From Pseudoxanthomonas suwonensis (GTDB taxonomy: Bacteria > Pseudomonadota > Gammaproteobacteria > Xanthomonadales > Xanthomonadaceae), in NCBI RefSeq assembly GCF_000972865.1, contig NZ_CP011144.1, positions 2,728,001-2,792,000 of the forward strand: a stretch of DNA of 64,000 nucleotides, in the 5' to 3' direction. Under the pieces are notes generated by a model. The model made no database searches, was not told the origin of the DNA, and worked only from the letters and a program-made list of their open reading frames with translations. The translations under genes and the position numbers were made by a program. Shown here in pieces: positions 41,253 to 52,992 of this stretch (positions are counted from its first letter, which is position 1; each line of letters opens with the position of its first letter).

Positions 41253-42031
41253 ACGCACTGCTGCGCATCCTGGCCTGGCTGCTCGCGGTGGCGCTGGTCG
41301 CGCTGCCGGTGGTGGCCGTGCTCAACGGCTGGGTCGGCGCCGAGCGCTGGCCGCTGTCGCGCCTGCGCGCGACCGGCGAGTTCGAGCGGGTCCAGGCCGA
41401 GCAGCTGCGCGCGGCGGTGGCGCCATATGCTGCGCGCGGGTTCTTCGCGGTCGACCTGGACGCGGCGCAGCAGGCGGTGGAAGGGCTGCCCTGGGTCGAG
41501 CACGCGCGGGTGCGCAAGCAATGGCCCGACGTGCTGGAGATCCACGTGGTCGAGCACCGGCCGTTCGCGTTCTGGGGCCAGGACCGGCTGCTGTCCGAGC
41601 GCGGCCAGCTGTTCCCGCTGCCGAAGGACCTGGCCGACGAGCGGCTGCCGCGGCTGGACGGCCCCGAGGCGCGCACCGCCGAGGTGGTCGGCCTGTACAA
41701 CGAGGCGCGCGCGATGTTCGCGCCGCTGGGCTACGGCGTGGCGCAGTTGGGCATGGACGCGCGCGGCAGCTGGTCGATGACCCTGGACAACGGCCTGGAG
41801 GTGGTGGTCGGCCGCGACGACGCGCGCGCACGCATGCAGCGCTTCGCCCGCGTGCTGCCGCAGCTGCTGGTCCGCCAGGCGCGCCCGATCGCGCGCGCCG
41901 ACCTGCGCTACACCAACGGATTCACCCTGGCCTGGGGCACGCCCGAGGCCAAGGCCGCCACTTCTTCCCCCCCACCGCAGGCGCCGGCCGGCGCCGCGCG
42001 GACGCAACCCCAGCAGGCGAGCAGTACATGA
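41249..42031 (+). CDS. ftsQ: Cell division protein FtsQ
   Basis: Bitopic divisome protein joining FtsL and FtsB. The 260-residue product, from GTG 41249, has one membrane segment ([19 protein letters not shown]), a POTRA domain (residues ~47-115; [31 protein letters not shown] and [19 protein letters not shown]) and the FtsQ beta domain, ending in an Ala/Pro-rich tail. Overlaps ddl and ftsA by four bases each. Confidence 0.96.
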   Translation: MNALLRILAWLLAVALVALPVVAVLNGWVGAERWPLSRLRATGEFERVQAEQLRAAVAPYAARGFFAVDLDAAQQAVEGLPWVEHARVRKQWPDVLEIHVVEHRPFAFWGQDRLLSERGQLFPLPKDLADERLPRLDGPEARTAEVVGLYNEARAMFAPLGYGVAQLGMDARGSWSMTLDNGLEVVVGRDDARARMQRFARVLPQLLVRQARPIARADLRYTNGFTLAWGTPEAKAATSSPPPQAPAGAARTQPQQASST

Positions 42032-43263
42032 ACCGCAAAGGCGACAAGTCCCTCATCGTCGGACTCGACATCGGCACCTCCAAGGTGGTGGCGCTGGTCG
42101 GCGAGTATTCGCCGGGCAACCCGATCGAGGTGATCGGCATCGGCTCGCACGAGTCGCGCGGGCTCAAGCGCGGCGTGGTGGTGGACATCGAGTCGACCGT
42201 GCAGTCGATCCAGCGCGCGGTCGAGGAGGCCGAGCTGATGGCCGGCTGCGAGATCCGCTCGGTCTACGCCTCGATCTCCGGCAACCACGTGCAGTGCAAG
42301 AACTCGCCGGGCATCGTCCCGATCCGCGACGGCGAGGTGACCTGGGCCGACCTGGACCGGGTGCTGGACGCGGCCAAGGCAGTGGCGATCCCCGCCGACC
42401 AGCGCATCCTGCACGCGATCCCGCGCGAGTACGTGCTCGACGATTCGCAGGAAGGCATCCGCAACCCGGTCGGCATGACCGGCGTGCGCCTGGAGGTGCA
42501 CGCGCACCTGGTCACCTGCGCGCAGTCGGCGGCGCAGAACATCACCAAGTGCGTGCAGCGCTGCGGCCTGCAGGTCGACGACCTGATCCTGTCCTCGCTG
42601 GCCTCCTCGGTGGCGGTGCTGACCGCCGACGAGCGCGAACTGGGCGTGGTCCTGGTCGACATGGGTGCCGGCACCACCGACATCGCGGTGTTCATCCAGG
42701 GCGCGATCTGCCACACCGCCTCGCTGCCGATCGCCGGCGACCACGTCACCAACGACATCGCGCACATGCTGCGCACGCCCACGCCCGAGGCCGAGCAGAT
42801 CAAGGTCCGCTACGCCTGCGCGCTGGCGCAGCTGGCCACCGCCGAGGAAAGCATCCAGGTGCCCAGCGTCGGCGACCGGCCGCCGCGGCGGATGCCGCGC
42901 GCCTCGCTGGCGCAGGCGGTGCAGGGCCGCTACGAGGAGATCTTCGAGATGGTCCAGGCCGAACTGCGCCGTTCCGGCTTCGAGGAGCTGGTGCGCGCGG
43001 GCATGGTCCTGACCGGCGGCGCCTCGAAGATGGAAGGGGTGATCGAACTGGCCGAGGAAATGCTGCAGATGCCGGTGCGCATCGGCATCCCGCAGCACGT
43101 CAGCGGCCTGGGCGAAGTGGTCGGCAACCCGGTCCATGCCAGCGGCGTGGGCCTGCTGCTGATGGGCAGCCAGATCGAGCACCCGCGCCGGCCGTCGCTG
43201 CCCAGCGGCCGCGCCGGGAATTTCTTCAAGAAGCTGCGCAACTGGTACCGCGGCGAGTTCTGA
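42028..43263 (+). CDS. ftsA: Cell division protein FtsA
   Basis: Actin-like membrane tether of FtsZ. The 411-residue product shows LIVGLDIGTSKVVALVGEY, SISGNHVQCKNS, LVDMGAGTTDIAVF (phosphate 2), LTGGASKMEGV (adenosine motif), and the C-terminal amphipathic targeting helix GNFFKKLRNWYRGEF. It ends the overlapping part of the operon; ftsZ follows only after 225 bases. Confidence 0.97.
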   Translation: MNRKGDKSLIVGLDIGTSKVVALVGEYSPGNPIEVIGIGSHESRGLKRGVVVDIESTVQSIQRAVEEAELMAGCEIRSVYASISGNHVQCKNSPGIVPIRDGEVTWADLDRVLDAAKAVAIPADQRILHAIPREYVLDDSQEGIRNPVGMTGVRLEVHAHLVTCAQSAAQNITKCVQRCGLQVDDLILSSLASSVAVLTADERELGVVLVDMGAGTTDIAVFIQGAICHTASLPIAGDHVTNDIAHMLRTPTPEAEQIKVRYACALAQLATAEESIQVPSVGDRPPRRMPRASLAQAVQGRYEEIFEMVQAELRRSGFEELVRAGMVLTGGASKMEGVIELAEEMLQMPVRIGIPQHVSGLGEVVGNPVHASGVGLLLMGSQIEHPRRPSLPSGRAGNFFKKLRNWYRGEF

Positions 43264-43264
43264 C

Positions 43265-43340
43265 GATGCACCCCGCGGCGCATGCAACGCCGCGGCTTTG
43301 TTCGATCTACCCCGCGGCACATGGAACGCCGCGGCTGTTG
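43265..43340 (+). repeat. Two tandem hairpins between ftsA and ftsZ
   Basis: A ~38-base unit is repeated. Unit 1 has CCGCGGCG/CGCCGCGG arms (43273-43280, 43288-43295); unit 2 has CCGCGGC/GCCGCGG arms (43312-43318, 43328-43334). Neither is followed by a long T-run. They may pause transcription or stabilise the ftsA 3' end. A REP half-element follows at about 43339-43370. Confidence 0.75.
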
Positions 43341-43370
43341 TAGGAGCGGGCATGACCGCGACAGGCGAAA
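43339..43370 (+). repeat. GTAG-type REP half-element
   Basis: TGTAGGAGCGGGCATGACCG plus CGACAGG: only the left arm of the CGGGCATGACCGCG type, without a right partner. It is the only REP trace within the dcw-ftsZ region. The remaining bases before ftsZ hold no gene; ACGAGGA at about 43475 is the ftsZ ribosome-binding site. Confidence 0.7.
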
Positions 43371-43488
43371 GGGAAGGCGCAACCGATTGCGGCAAACAGG
43401 CAACACCCGAGGAACGAAAGGCGACAACGCAGTACCCGACAAACGCCGGAGCACAGAAAGCCGGCACTTATAAACGAGGACAACGGAC

Positions 43489-44742
43489 ATGGCACATTTC
43501 GAACTGATCGAGAAGATGGCTCCGAACGCGGTGATCAAGGTCATCGGCGTGGGCGGCGGCGGCGGTAATGCCGTGGCGCACATGGTCAACAGCAGCGTCG
43601 ACGGCGTGGAATTCATCACCGCCAACACCGATTCGCAGGCGATCAAGAACTGCGGCGCCAAGCTGCAGCTGCAGCTCGGCGGCAACGTCACCAAGGGCCT
43701 GGGCGCCGGCGCCAACCCGGAGGTCGGCCGCCAGGCCGCGCTGGAGGACCGCGAGCAGATCATCGCCGCGCTGGACGGCGCCGACATGGTGTTCATCACC
43801 GCCGGCATGGGCGGCGGCACCGGCACCGGCGCGGCGCCGGTGGTGGCGCAGCTGGCCAAGGAGATGGGCGTGCTGACCGTGGCCGTGGTCACCAAGCCGT
43901 TCCCGTTCGAAGGCCGCCGGCGCATGCAGGTCGCGCTGAAGGGCATCGAGGAACTGTCGGCGCATTGCGACTCGCTGATCACCATCCCCAACGAGAAGCT
44001 GATCACCGTGCTCGGCCGCAACGCGACCATGGTGCAGGCGTTCCGCGCCGCCAACGACGTGCTGCAGGGTGCGGTGCAGGGCATCGCCGACCTGATCGTG
44101 CGCCCCGGCCTGATCAACGTCGACTTCGCCGACGTGCGTACGGTGATGAGCGAGATGGGCCTGGCGATGATGGGCACCGGCACCGCGCGCGGCGACGACC
44201 GCGCCCAGGCCGCGGCCGAGGCGGCGATCCAGAACCCGCTGCTGGACGACGTCAACCTCAACGGCGCCAACGGCATCCTGGTCAACATCACCGCCGGCCC
44301 GGACTTCACCATGGCCGAGTTCGACGAGATCGGCCGCACCGTCGAGGGCTTCGCCTCGGAGGACGCGACCGTGGTGGTCGGCACCGTGCTCGATCCGGAC
44401 ATGCAGGACGAGGTGCGGGTGACCGTGGTGGCCACCGGCCTGAACCGCGCCGTGGCGCGGCAGCCGGTGCGCGACCGCGAGTTCGGCGGCAATCGCGCCG
44501 AGTTCACCGCGCGCGAGCCGATGCGCGCGCCGGTGCGCCTGGTCCGCGACGCCACCACCGGCCTGCCGATCGACGACGGCTTCGCCGCCGACCCGGTCGC
44601 CGCGGCCACCGGCGGCCTCGGCCTGCGCCGCGGCGGCACCACCGGCGCGACGGCTCCGGCCGTGCCCTCGGCACCGGCCGCCGCCGACCTGCCCAGCGAC
44701 TACCTGGACATCCCGGCGTTCCTGCGCCGCCAGGCGGACTGA
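43489..44742 (+). CDS. ftsZ: Cell division protein FtsZ
   Basis: Tubulin-like GTPase that forms the Z ring. The 417-residue product has [17 protein letters not shown], the tubulin signature [29 protein letters not shown] and TVVATGL, then a variable linker and the conserved C-terminal peptide [14 protein letters not shown] that binds FtsA and ZipA. ACGAGGA precedes the ATG by about 8 bases. It is separated from ftsA by hairpins, so it may have extra promoters. Confidence 0.98.
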   Translation: MAHFELIEKMAPNAVIKVIGVGGGGGNAVAHMVNSSVDGVEFITANTDSQAIKNCGAKLQLQLGGNVTKGLGAGANPEVGRQAALEDREQIIAALDGADMVFITAGMGGGTGTGAAPVVAQLAKEMGVLTVAVVTKPFPFEGRRRMQVALKGIEELSAHCDSLITIPNEKLITVLGRNATMVQAFRAANDVLQGAVQGIADLIVRPGLINVDFADVRTVMSEMGLAMMGTGTARGDDRAQAAAEAAIQNPLLDDVNLNGANGILVNITAGPDFTMAEFDEIGRTVEGFASEDATVVVGTVLDPDMQDEVRVTVVATGLNRAVARQPVRDREFGGNRAEFTAREPMRAPVRLVRDATTGLPIDDGFAADPVAAATGGLGLRRGGTTGATAPAVPSAPAAADLPSDYLDIPAFLRRQAD

Positions 44743-44750
44743 GCCACGCC

Positions 44751-44877
44751 GGCCGGCCCCAGGGCCGGCCGCCGCGGCCAGCGATGGAAGTGGAAATACC
44801 GCCGCGGGTGCGCCATCGCCCGCGACGGAGGCAACACCCCGGGAGCGCGCCCGCCAGGCGCGCTGCAGCCCCGGTGT
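44751..44877 (+). other. Highly structured stretch after ftsZ, possible small RNA
   Basis: A GGCCGGCC/GGCCGGCC hairpin (44751-44770) is followed by a nested structure: ACACC (44834) pairs with GGTGT (44873), enclosing AGCGCGCC/GGCGCGCT with a 5-base loop. A strong terminator follows at 44891. This could be the ftsZ 3' UTR or an independent small RNA; no promoter is clear. Confidence 0.4.
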
Positions 44878-44890
44878 CCGTGGTCCCTTG

Positions 44891-44922
44891 CTGCCGGGCC
44901 GAACAGGCCCGGCAGGTTTTCC
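44891..44922 (+). terminator. Intrinsic terminator downstream of ftsZ
   Basis: Perfect 10-bp stem CTGCCGGGCC/GGCCCGGCAG with loop GAACA, followed by GTTTTCCTT. It ends the ftsZ transcript (or a small RNA) and separates lpxC from the dcw operon. Confidence 0.85.
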
Positions 44923-44939
44923 TTCCCGCCGCCGCTTTC

Positions 44940-45158
44940 TGTAGGAGCCCACTTCAGTGGGCGACACGGGCGTCGGAACCATGAGGACGTCGCCTGTGCC
45001 GGCGGCGTCGGGTCGCCGGCTAAACCCGGCTCCTACACCAGCCACGGCTCGGCGCTCTCCTGTAGGAGCTGACTTCAGTCGGCGACACGGGAGTCGGGAT
45101 CACGAGGGCGTCACCTGTGCCGAGGTTGTCGGGTCGCCGGCTGAACCCGGCTCCTACA
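44940..45158 (+). repeat. Two GTAG-type REP elements
   Basis: Copies at 44940-45037 (left end CCCACTTCAGTGGG) and 45061-45158 (left end CTGACTTCAGTCGG); both right ends are of the CCGGCTGAACCCGG type (one TAAACC variant). They lie between the ftsZ terminator and the lpxC promoter. Confidence 0.9.
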
Positions 45159-45244
45159 ACCGTCGCGCGTCGCGGGCCCTTGGCAACCGGCCCCACCCGC
45201 GGGAAAGTGCCGCACCGACCGGCCGGAAACCGCCCGGCAGTCCG

Positions 45245-45273
45245 TTAAGATTCAGCTAAACGCGTGATATTCT
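45245..45273 (+). promoter_or_regulatory. Promoter of lpxC
   Basis: TTAAGA (45245-45250), 17-base spacer, TATTCT (45268-45273) with an extended TG at 45265-45266. The region is AT-rich for this genome, and transcription would start about 45 bases before the lpxC ATG. Confidence 0.6.
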
Positions 45274-45325
45274 CAGCGCCTTCACGCGACATCCTCACGG
45301 AAGTCCTCGTCGCATCGGTGACCCC

Positions 45326-46237
45326 ATGACCCGGCAGCGCACCCTCAAGAACACGATCCGCGCCACCGGCGTGGGCCTGCACAGCGGCAACAAGGTCTAC
45401 ATGACCCTGCGCCCGGCGCCGGCCGACCACGGCATCGTGTTCCGCCGCACCGACCTGGAGCCGGTGGTGGAAGTGCCCGCGTCCGCCGGCCTGGTCACCG
45501 AGACCACCCTGTGCACCGGCCTGACCTGCGGCGAGGCCAAGATCCAGACCGTCGAGCACCTGATGTCGGCCGCCGCCGGCCTGGGCGTCGACAACATGAT
45601 CGTCGAGCTGTCCTCGGCCGAGCTGCCGATCATGGACGGCTCTTCCGGTCCGTTCGTGTTCCTGCTGCAGTCGGCCGGCATCGCCGAGCAGGACGCGCCC
45701 AAGCGCTTCATCCGCATCCTGCGCGAGGTCGAGGTGCGCGACGGCGACAAGGTCGCCCGCTTCACTCCGTACGATGGCTACCGGCTGGACTTCACCATCC
45801 AGTTCGACCACCCGATGATCCCGGCCAAGCAGTCGCAGCACCGGCTGGAGTTCTCCACCGCGTCGTACATCCAGGAAATCTCCCGCGCCCGCACCTTCGG
45901 CTTCATGCGCGACCTGGAATACATGCGCGAGCTCAACCTGGGCCTGGGCGGCTCGATGGACAACGCCATCGTGCTCGACGAGTTCCGCGTGCTCAACGAG
46001 GACGGCCTGCGCTACGCCGACGAGTTCGTGCGCCACAAGATCCTCGACGCGATCGGCGACCTGTACCTGGTCGGCGGCCCGATCCTGGGCGCCTACGAGG
46101 GCTACAAGTCCGGCCATGCGCTCAACAACAAGCTCGCCCGCGCCCTGCTGGCCGATGCCGGCGCCTGGGAAAAGGTCAGCTTCGAGGAAGTCGGCGCTCC
46201 CGCGCCCTTGGCCTACGGCACGCCCGCGCTGGCCTGA
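45326..46237 (+). CDS. lpxC: UDP-3-O-acyl-N-acetylglucosamine deacetylase LpxC
   Basis: Zinc deacetylase of the committed step of lipid A synthesis. The 303-residue product starts [21 protein letters not shown] and has [49 protein letters not shown], and [19 protein letters not shown] with the zinc histidine and aspartate, then [12 protein letters not shown]. It has its own promoter and sits after ftsZ as in most gammaproteobacteria. A hairpin at 46443 and a repeat pair follow. Confidence 0.97.
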   Translation: MTRQRTLKNTIRATGVGLHSGNKVYMTLRPAPADHGIVFRRTDLEPVVEVPASAGLVTETTLCTGLTCGEAKIQTVEHLMSAAAGLGVDNMIVELSSAELPIMDGSSGPFVFLLQSAGIAEQDAPKRFIRILREVEVRDGDKVARFTPYDGYRLDFTIQFDHPMIPAKQSQHRLEFSTASYIQEISRARTFGFMRDLEYMRELNLGLGGSMDNAIVLDEFRVLNEDGLRYADEFVRHKILDAIGDLYLVGGPILGAYEGYKSGHALNNKLARALLADAGAWEKVSFEEVGAPAPLAYGTPALA

Positions 46238-46290
46238 TCGGGCGGCTTTTGTCGGGCCAGGTCTGGGCCGGCTGAGCCGGTCATCCAAGC

Positions 46291-46390
46291 AAAGTCACTG
46301 GGTTCCCGCCTTCGCGGGAATGACGGGTGGTGGGGCCGTGGGCTCTACCCGCACTCCGTCATTCCCGCGAAGGCGGGAACCCCGTGACTT
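46291..46390. repeat. Inverted pair of GTCATTCCCGCGAAGGCGGG repeats
   Basis: AAAGTCACTGGGTTCCCGCC... (46291-46326) and its inverse CGTCATTCCCGCGAAGGCGG... (46358-46390) flank about 30 bases. Same family as at 9241. It lies between convergent lpxC and dciA. Confidence 0.8.
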
Positions 46391-46442
46391 CTTGCTTTTC
46401 GCTTCCCACCCGTCTCCAAACCTGAACAGGCTATTCAGTCTG

Positions 46443-46470
46443 GTCCCTGACTCATGCCTTCAGGGACTTT
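46443..46470 (+). terminator. Possible terminator of lpxC
   Basis: GTCCCTGA/TCAGGGAC perfect 8-bp stem with a 9-base loop, followed by TTTC. The T-run is short, so it is only a candidate. The rest of 46391-46592 is AT-richer DNA with no supportable gene. Confidence 0.4.
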
Positions 46471-46592
46471 CACGAACCGTGAACCTCATCAGCGATCCGT
46501 TGCCTTCGTAACGACTTTTTAACCAATCGCTAACGACGTGAGAGGGATGTGACGATAGGATGCCCCGCAGGTTGGCCGGTGGCAGCGAAACT

Positions 46593-47075
46593 CTACGTTG
46601 CAGGACCGGTTCCAGACCCCGGGGCAGGAGCCCCGGAATCCGGGGAGTCCGACGGATCGGATTCCCGCAGGGATGCCAATGCGTCGCTCACGGCTTGCCG
46701 GGCGGTCGCTGAAACCAGGGGGACCGTGGCACTGGCCGGTACCGGCGGTTGAAACGGGACGGTAGTCGTTTTGACGATGACTGCAGTGGGGTTCAGCCCG
46801 ACGGAGCGGGCCGCATCGAGGAGTTCGGCTTCTGCCAGGCGCAGCCGCGCCCGCCAGACCGGCGAATCGGTCACAAAAACGAGCTGTCCGCCGGAAACGT
46901 TGGCCAACCTGCAATGGGGTGCCAGCCCCGGCGGCAGCAGGGGACGCAACTGCTGGTCCAGCGCATCGAGCCAGAGGGCTCGGCGCAAGGTGGTGCCAGT
47001 TTCATCCGCCATCGCGGCTTCGGCTGCGGGACGTGGGACGGCCGCCTTGCGGGCGTTGGGCTTCATATCAGGCAT
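46593..47075 (-). CDS. dciA: DUF721/DciA-family protein
   Basis: 160-residue protein with a central DUF721 domain (LDALDQQLRPLLPPGLAPHCRLANVSGGQLVFVTDSPVWRARLRLAEAELLDAARSVG), matching DciA, the DnaB helicase loader/operator of bacteria lacking DnaC. The C-terminal tail is Pro/Ser-rich and probably disordered. The start is the ATG at 47075, only 9 bases from the divergent M23 gene, so the two promoters must lie in each other's coding sequence. An ATG at 47066 is an alternative. Placement near secA is typical for xanthomonads. Confidence 0.85.
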   Translation of the reverse strand: MPDMKPNARKAAVPRPAAEAAMADETGTTLRRALWLDALDQQLRPLLPPGLAPHCRLANVSGGQLVFVTDSPVWRARLRLAEAELLDAARSVGLNPTAVIVKTTTVPFQPPVPASATVPLVSATARQAVSDALASLRESDPSDSPDSGAPAPGSGTGPAT

Positions 47076-47084
47076 ACCCAAAGC

Positions 47085-48026
47085 ATGAGCTATAAATTCA
47101 TCGTAAGAAACCCGCGTGACAGCCGCGCAGACGGATGGGCCGGCCGCCTCCACGGGCTGGCCTCGCAGCGTCCCGGGCTGGCACTGGCGGCGGTGCTTGC
47201 CACCGGTGTCCTGGTCGGGACCGGCGCTGGCGTCGCGATCGGGATGGCCAACGCGCAGAACACCGAGTCGCGCTTGGCCGAGCAGCAAGAGGAACTGGAG
47301 CAGGTCAAGCGCCAGTCCCAGCAGGAAATCAACGCGCTGGCCGCGCGCCTGGGCGAACTGCAGGCCCAGGCCAACCGCCTCAACGCCCTTGGCGAGCGCC
47401 TGACCGAAGCCGGCCAGCTTGAGGACGGCGAATTCGACTTCCAGGGCACGCCCGGCCAGGGTGGCGCCGGCGTCGCCCGCGACATGCCGCTGGACGACCT
47501 GGTCTCCGGCCTGGACGAGGTCCAGCAGCAGTTCGAACACTCCGGCCGCCAGCTGGGAGTGATGGAGTCGCTGCTGTTCGACCGCCAGCTCGAGAACAAC
47601 GCACTGCCGGTGCGCTCGCCGGTGCGCCGCAGCTACATCACCTCCAGCTTCGGCAACCGCGCCGATCCGTTCGGCCGCGGCCGCCAGTTCCACAAGGGCA
47701 TCGACTTCGATGCCAACGTCGGCGACCCGGTCATGTCGGTGGCCGACGGCGTGGTCAGCTTCTCCGGCACCCGCAGCGGCTACGGCCACACCATCGAGGT
47801 CGACCACGGCAACGGCTACGTCACCCGCTACGCGCACAACTCGCGCCTGACCGTGAAGGCCGGCGACCTGGTCCGCGCCGGCCAGCAGGTGGCCAAGGCC
47901 GGTTCCAGCGGCCGCTCCACCGGCGCCCACGTGCACTTCGAGGTGTGGGAGAACGGCAAGGTGGTCAACCCGCGCAAGTTCCTGACCGACGGTCGCGCGC
48001 CGGTGGCCAAGCGCGGCCGCGGCTGA
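47085..48026 (+). CDS. M23 family metallopeptidase (LytM-like)
   Basis: Membrane-anchored LytM-domain protein of 313 residues: N-terminal cytoplasmic tail, one membrane segment (ALAAVLATGVLVGTGAGVAIG), a coiled-coil (EQQEELEQVKRQSQQEINALAARLGEL...) and a C-terminal M23 domain. Zinc ligands are present: HKGIDFDA (HxxxD) and HVHFE (HxH), so it should be an active endopeptidase on peptidoglycan. It is divergent from dciA and is followed by a terminator. The position upstream of secA is conserved. Confidence 0.92.
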   Translation: MSYKFIVRNPRDSRADGWAGRLHGLASQRPGLALAAVLATGVLVGTGAGVAIGMANAQNTESRLAEQQEELEQVKRQSQQEINALAARLGELQAQANRLNALGERLTEAGQLEDGEFDFQGTPGQGGAGVARDMPLDDLVSGLDEVQQQFEHSGRQLGVMESLLFDRQLENNALPVRSPVRRSYITSSFGNRADPFGRGRQFHKGIDFDANVGDPVMSVADGVVSFSGTRSGYGHTIEVDHGNGYVTRYAHNSRLTVKAGDLVRAGQQVAKAGSSGRSTGAHVHFEVWENGKVVNPRKFLTDGRAPVAKRGRG

Positions 48027-48047
48027 GCCCGCACCGCGTCCGCATAT

Positions 48048-48080
48048 AAGGCCCGTCCCCGCGAGGGGGCGGGCCTTTCG
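48048..48080 (+). terminator. Terminator of the M23 peptidase gene
   Basis: AAGGCCCGTCCCC / GGGGGCGGGCCTT, a 13-bp stem with one G-T pair and GCGA loop, followed by TCGCTTTCT. It begins 21 bases after the stop. Confidence 0.75.
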
Positions 48081-48160
48081 CTTTCTGCTTCCTCCCTTTC
48101 GCCGCAGGCGAAGGGGAGGGTCGGGGAGGGGGGCTTTTGGATGTTGATGTACGGGCCGGG

Positions 48161-48609
48161 TTTGCCCTCGACGCGACGCCATCGGCCCAGGCGACGCCCC
48201 CATGATCCCGACGCCCGTGTCGCCGACTGAAGTCAGCTCCTACAGAAGAGCGGCCGCGCGGTGGCTGTTGTAGGAGCCGGGTTCAGCCGGCGACCCGACG
48301 CCGTCGGCCCAGGCGACGCCCTCGTGGTTGCGACGCCCGTGTCGCCGACTGAAGTCAGCTCCTACAGAGAGCGGCTGCGCCGTGGCTGTTGCAGGAGCCG
48401 GGTTCAGCCGGCGACCCGACGCCGTCGGCCCAGGCGACGCCCCCGTGGTTCCGACGCCCGTGTCGCCGACTGAAGTCAGCTCCTACAGGAGAGCGGCCGC
48501 GCCGGCGCTGTTGTAGGAGCCGGGTTCAGCCGGCGACCCGACGCCGTCGGCCCAGGCGACGCCCTCATGGTCCCGACGCCCGTGTCGCCGACTGAAGTCA
48601 GCTCCTACA
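48161..48609 (+). repeat. Array of one partial and three full GTAG-type REPs
   Basis: Left-degenerate copy ~48161-48245, then 48268-48366, 48390-48487 and 48512-48609, period 121-122. Left ends are CCGGGTTCAGCCGG, right ends CGACTGAAGTCAG, nearly identical to the array at 27997. It fills the gap between the M23 gene and secA; no gene is supportable in it. Confidence 0.92.
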
Positions 48610-48681
48610 GGAGAGCGGGCCTCCTGCCGGGTGCATGACCGTCGGCACGGTGCCTTGAGATCGTCGCCCGGCGTCCCAAGC

Positions 48682-48687
48682 TACAAT
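48682..48687 (+). promoter_or_regulatory. Possible -10 of the secA promoter
   Basis: GCTACAATGCC contains TACAAT 96 bases before the secA ATG, in the same GGCTACAAT context as the glyA candidate. A TTGAGA at 48655 is 21 bases upstream, too far for a normal spacer, so the call is weak. Confidence 0.3.
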
Positions 48688-48782
48688 GCCATGTTGCCCC
48701 GGGCAGGGCCGATTGCGCGCTGTCCGTATGGTCCGCCCCGCTGGCGGCGGACCCGGGCGTTCATTCCCAACCGGCCCCATCG

Positions 48783-51533
<2,751 letters not shown>

Positions 51534-51544
51534 GCCGCTTGAGC

Positions 51545-51580
51545 CCCTCTCCCTCCGGGAGCGGGGTTGGGGAGAGGGTC
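51545..51580 (+). terminator. Possible terminator of secA
   Basis: CCCCTCTCC...GGAGAGGG inverted repeat, a common extragenic palindrome of this lineage, shortly after the secA stop. No T-run follows. Confidence 0.35.
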
Positions 51581-51658
51581 GGAGAAGCGACGCCGCCCCT
51601 GGCCGCCGTCGCGTTTCCTTGTCCTCATCCGTCGGGTTGGAGGGCCTTTGGCTCCCAA

Positions 51659-51756
51659 TGTAGGAGCCGGGTTCAGCCGGCGACCCGACGCCGCTGGCCC
51701 AGGCGACGCCCTCATGTTTCCGACGCCCGTGTCGCCGACTGAAGTCCGCTCCTACA
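51659..51756 (+). repeat. Single GTAG-type REP element
   Basis: TGTAGGAGCCGGGTTCAGCC at the left and GACTGAAGTCCGCTCCTACA at the right. It lies between secA and the Nudix fusion gene. Confidence 0.88.
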
Positions 51757-51814
51757 AAGGAAAGGGCATGACACGCGATTCCGGTTATCCCCGCCATCCC
51801 GGTAAGCTCCCCCC

Positions 51815-52765
51815 ATGGACACCCCCCTGCGCTCGATCCACGTCGTGGCCGGCGTCATCACCGACGTCCGCGGCCGCGTGCTGCTGGCCCGGCGCGGCGA
51901 GGACAGCGACCTGGCCGGCCTGTGGGAATTCCCCGGCGGCAAGCGCGAGCCCGGCGAGACCTCCGAGGCCGCCCTGGTTCGCGAACTGCACGAAGAACTG
52001 GGCATCGAAGCCGAAGTCGGCGACCCGCTGATCGAGGTCCCGCAGGAATACCCCGGCAAGCGCCTGCGCCTGGAAGTGCGCGCCATCCGCCGTTGGAAAG
52101 GCACCCCACGCGGCCGCGAGGGCCAGGCCCTGACCTGGGTCGCGCCCGAGCGGCTGGCCCGCTATTCGATGCCGTCGGCCGACGTGCCGGTGGTCGGCGC
52201 CCTGCGCCAGCCCGACCGCTACCTGGTCACGCCCGAGCCCGGCGACGACCCCCATGCATGGCGCGACTCCCTGCAGCGCGCCCTGGACGCTGGCATCGAG
52301 CGCCTGCAGCTGCGCGCCCGCAGCCTGCCGCCGGACGCCTACGCCGCCCTGGCGCGCGCGGTCGCCGACGATTGCCGCCAGGCCAAGGTCGAACTGCTGC
52401 TCAACCGCGACATCGCTCTGGCCGCCGAACTGGGCGTGGGCGTGCAACTGGGCGGCGAGCAGCTGGCCGGGTTGCCGGCGCGTCCGCTGCCGGCCGCCCT
52501 GCCGGTGGGCGCCTCTTGCCATGACCTCGACGGCCTGCGCCGGGCGCAGGCGCTGGGCTGCGACTTCGCCGTGCTGGGCCCGGTGCGCGAGACTGCCACC
52601 CATCCCGGTGCGCCGACCCTGGGCTGGGACGGCTTCGTCGCGTTGCGCGAACAGGTCGCCCTGCCGATCTACGCCATCGGCGGCCTGGCCCTGGACGACC
52701 TGCCCACCGCCCGCGGCCACGGCGCCCAGGGCATCGCCGCCATCCGCAGCCTCTGGCCGTCGTAA
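51815..52765 (+). CDS. mutT: Nudix hydrolase fused to a ThiE-like domain (MutT type)
   Basis: 316-residue fusion. The N-terminal half (~1-135) is a MutT-type Nudix hydrolase with the complete box GKREPGETSEAALVRELHEELG (G-x5-E-x7-REL-x-EE-x-G), preceded by WEFPGG, and so is expected to remove oxidised dGTP. The C-terminal half (~140-316) is TIM-barrel, ThiE/TenI-like (LLLNRDIALAAELGVGVQLGGEQL, GASCHDLDGL, FAVLGPVRETATHPG, PIYAIGGL) but of unknown activity. Such fusions follow secA in Pseudomonas and Xanthomonas. The ATG has weak upstream purines. Confidence 0.93.
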   Translation: MDTPLRSIHVVAGVITDVRGRVLLARRGEDSDLAGLWEFPGGKREPGETSEAALVRELHEELGIEAEVGDPLIEVPQEYPGKRLRLEVRAIRRWKGTPRGREGQALTWVAPERLARYSMPSADVPVVGALRQPDRYLVTPEPGDDPHAWRDSLQRALDAGIERLQLRARSLPPDAYAALARAVADDCRQAKVELLLNRDIALAAELGVGVQLGGEQLAGLPARPLPAALPVGASCHDLDGLRRAQALGCDFAVLGPVRETATHPGAPTLGWDGFVALREQVALPIYAIGGLALDDLPTARGHGAQGIAAIRSLWPS

Positions 52766-52775
52766 CCAGGGTGTT

Positions 52776-52992
52776 TGTAGGAGCTGGCATGACGGCGACA
52801 AGGGCGTTGGAATCGTGCGGGCATCGCCTGTGCCGATGGCGTCGTGTCGCCGGCTGAACCCGGCTCCTACAACAGCCGCGCCGCCGCCGCTCTTCTGTAG
52901 GAGCTGACTTCAGTCGGCGACACGGGCGTCGGGCAGTGAGGGCGTCGCCTGTGCCGACGGCGTCGGGTCGCCGGCTGAACCCGGCTCCTACA
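52776..52992 (+). repeat. Two GTAG-type REP elements
   Basis: Copies at 52776-52871 (left TGGCATGACGGCGAC) and 52896-52992 (left CTGACTTCAGTCGG); both right ends are CCGGCTGAACCCGG. The second copy supplies the TAG stop of coaE at 52990-52988. They lie between the convergent Nudix and coaE genes. Confidence 0.9.

Noticed and set aside
48646..48687. TTGAGA...TACAAT as a full secA promoter
   Set aside because: The 21-base spacer is too long for sigma-70, so only the -10 is listed, at low confidence.
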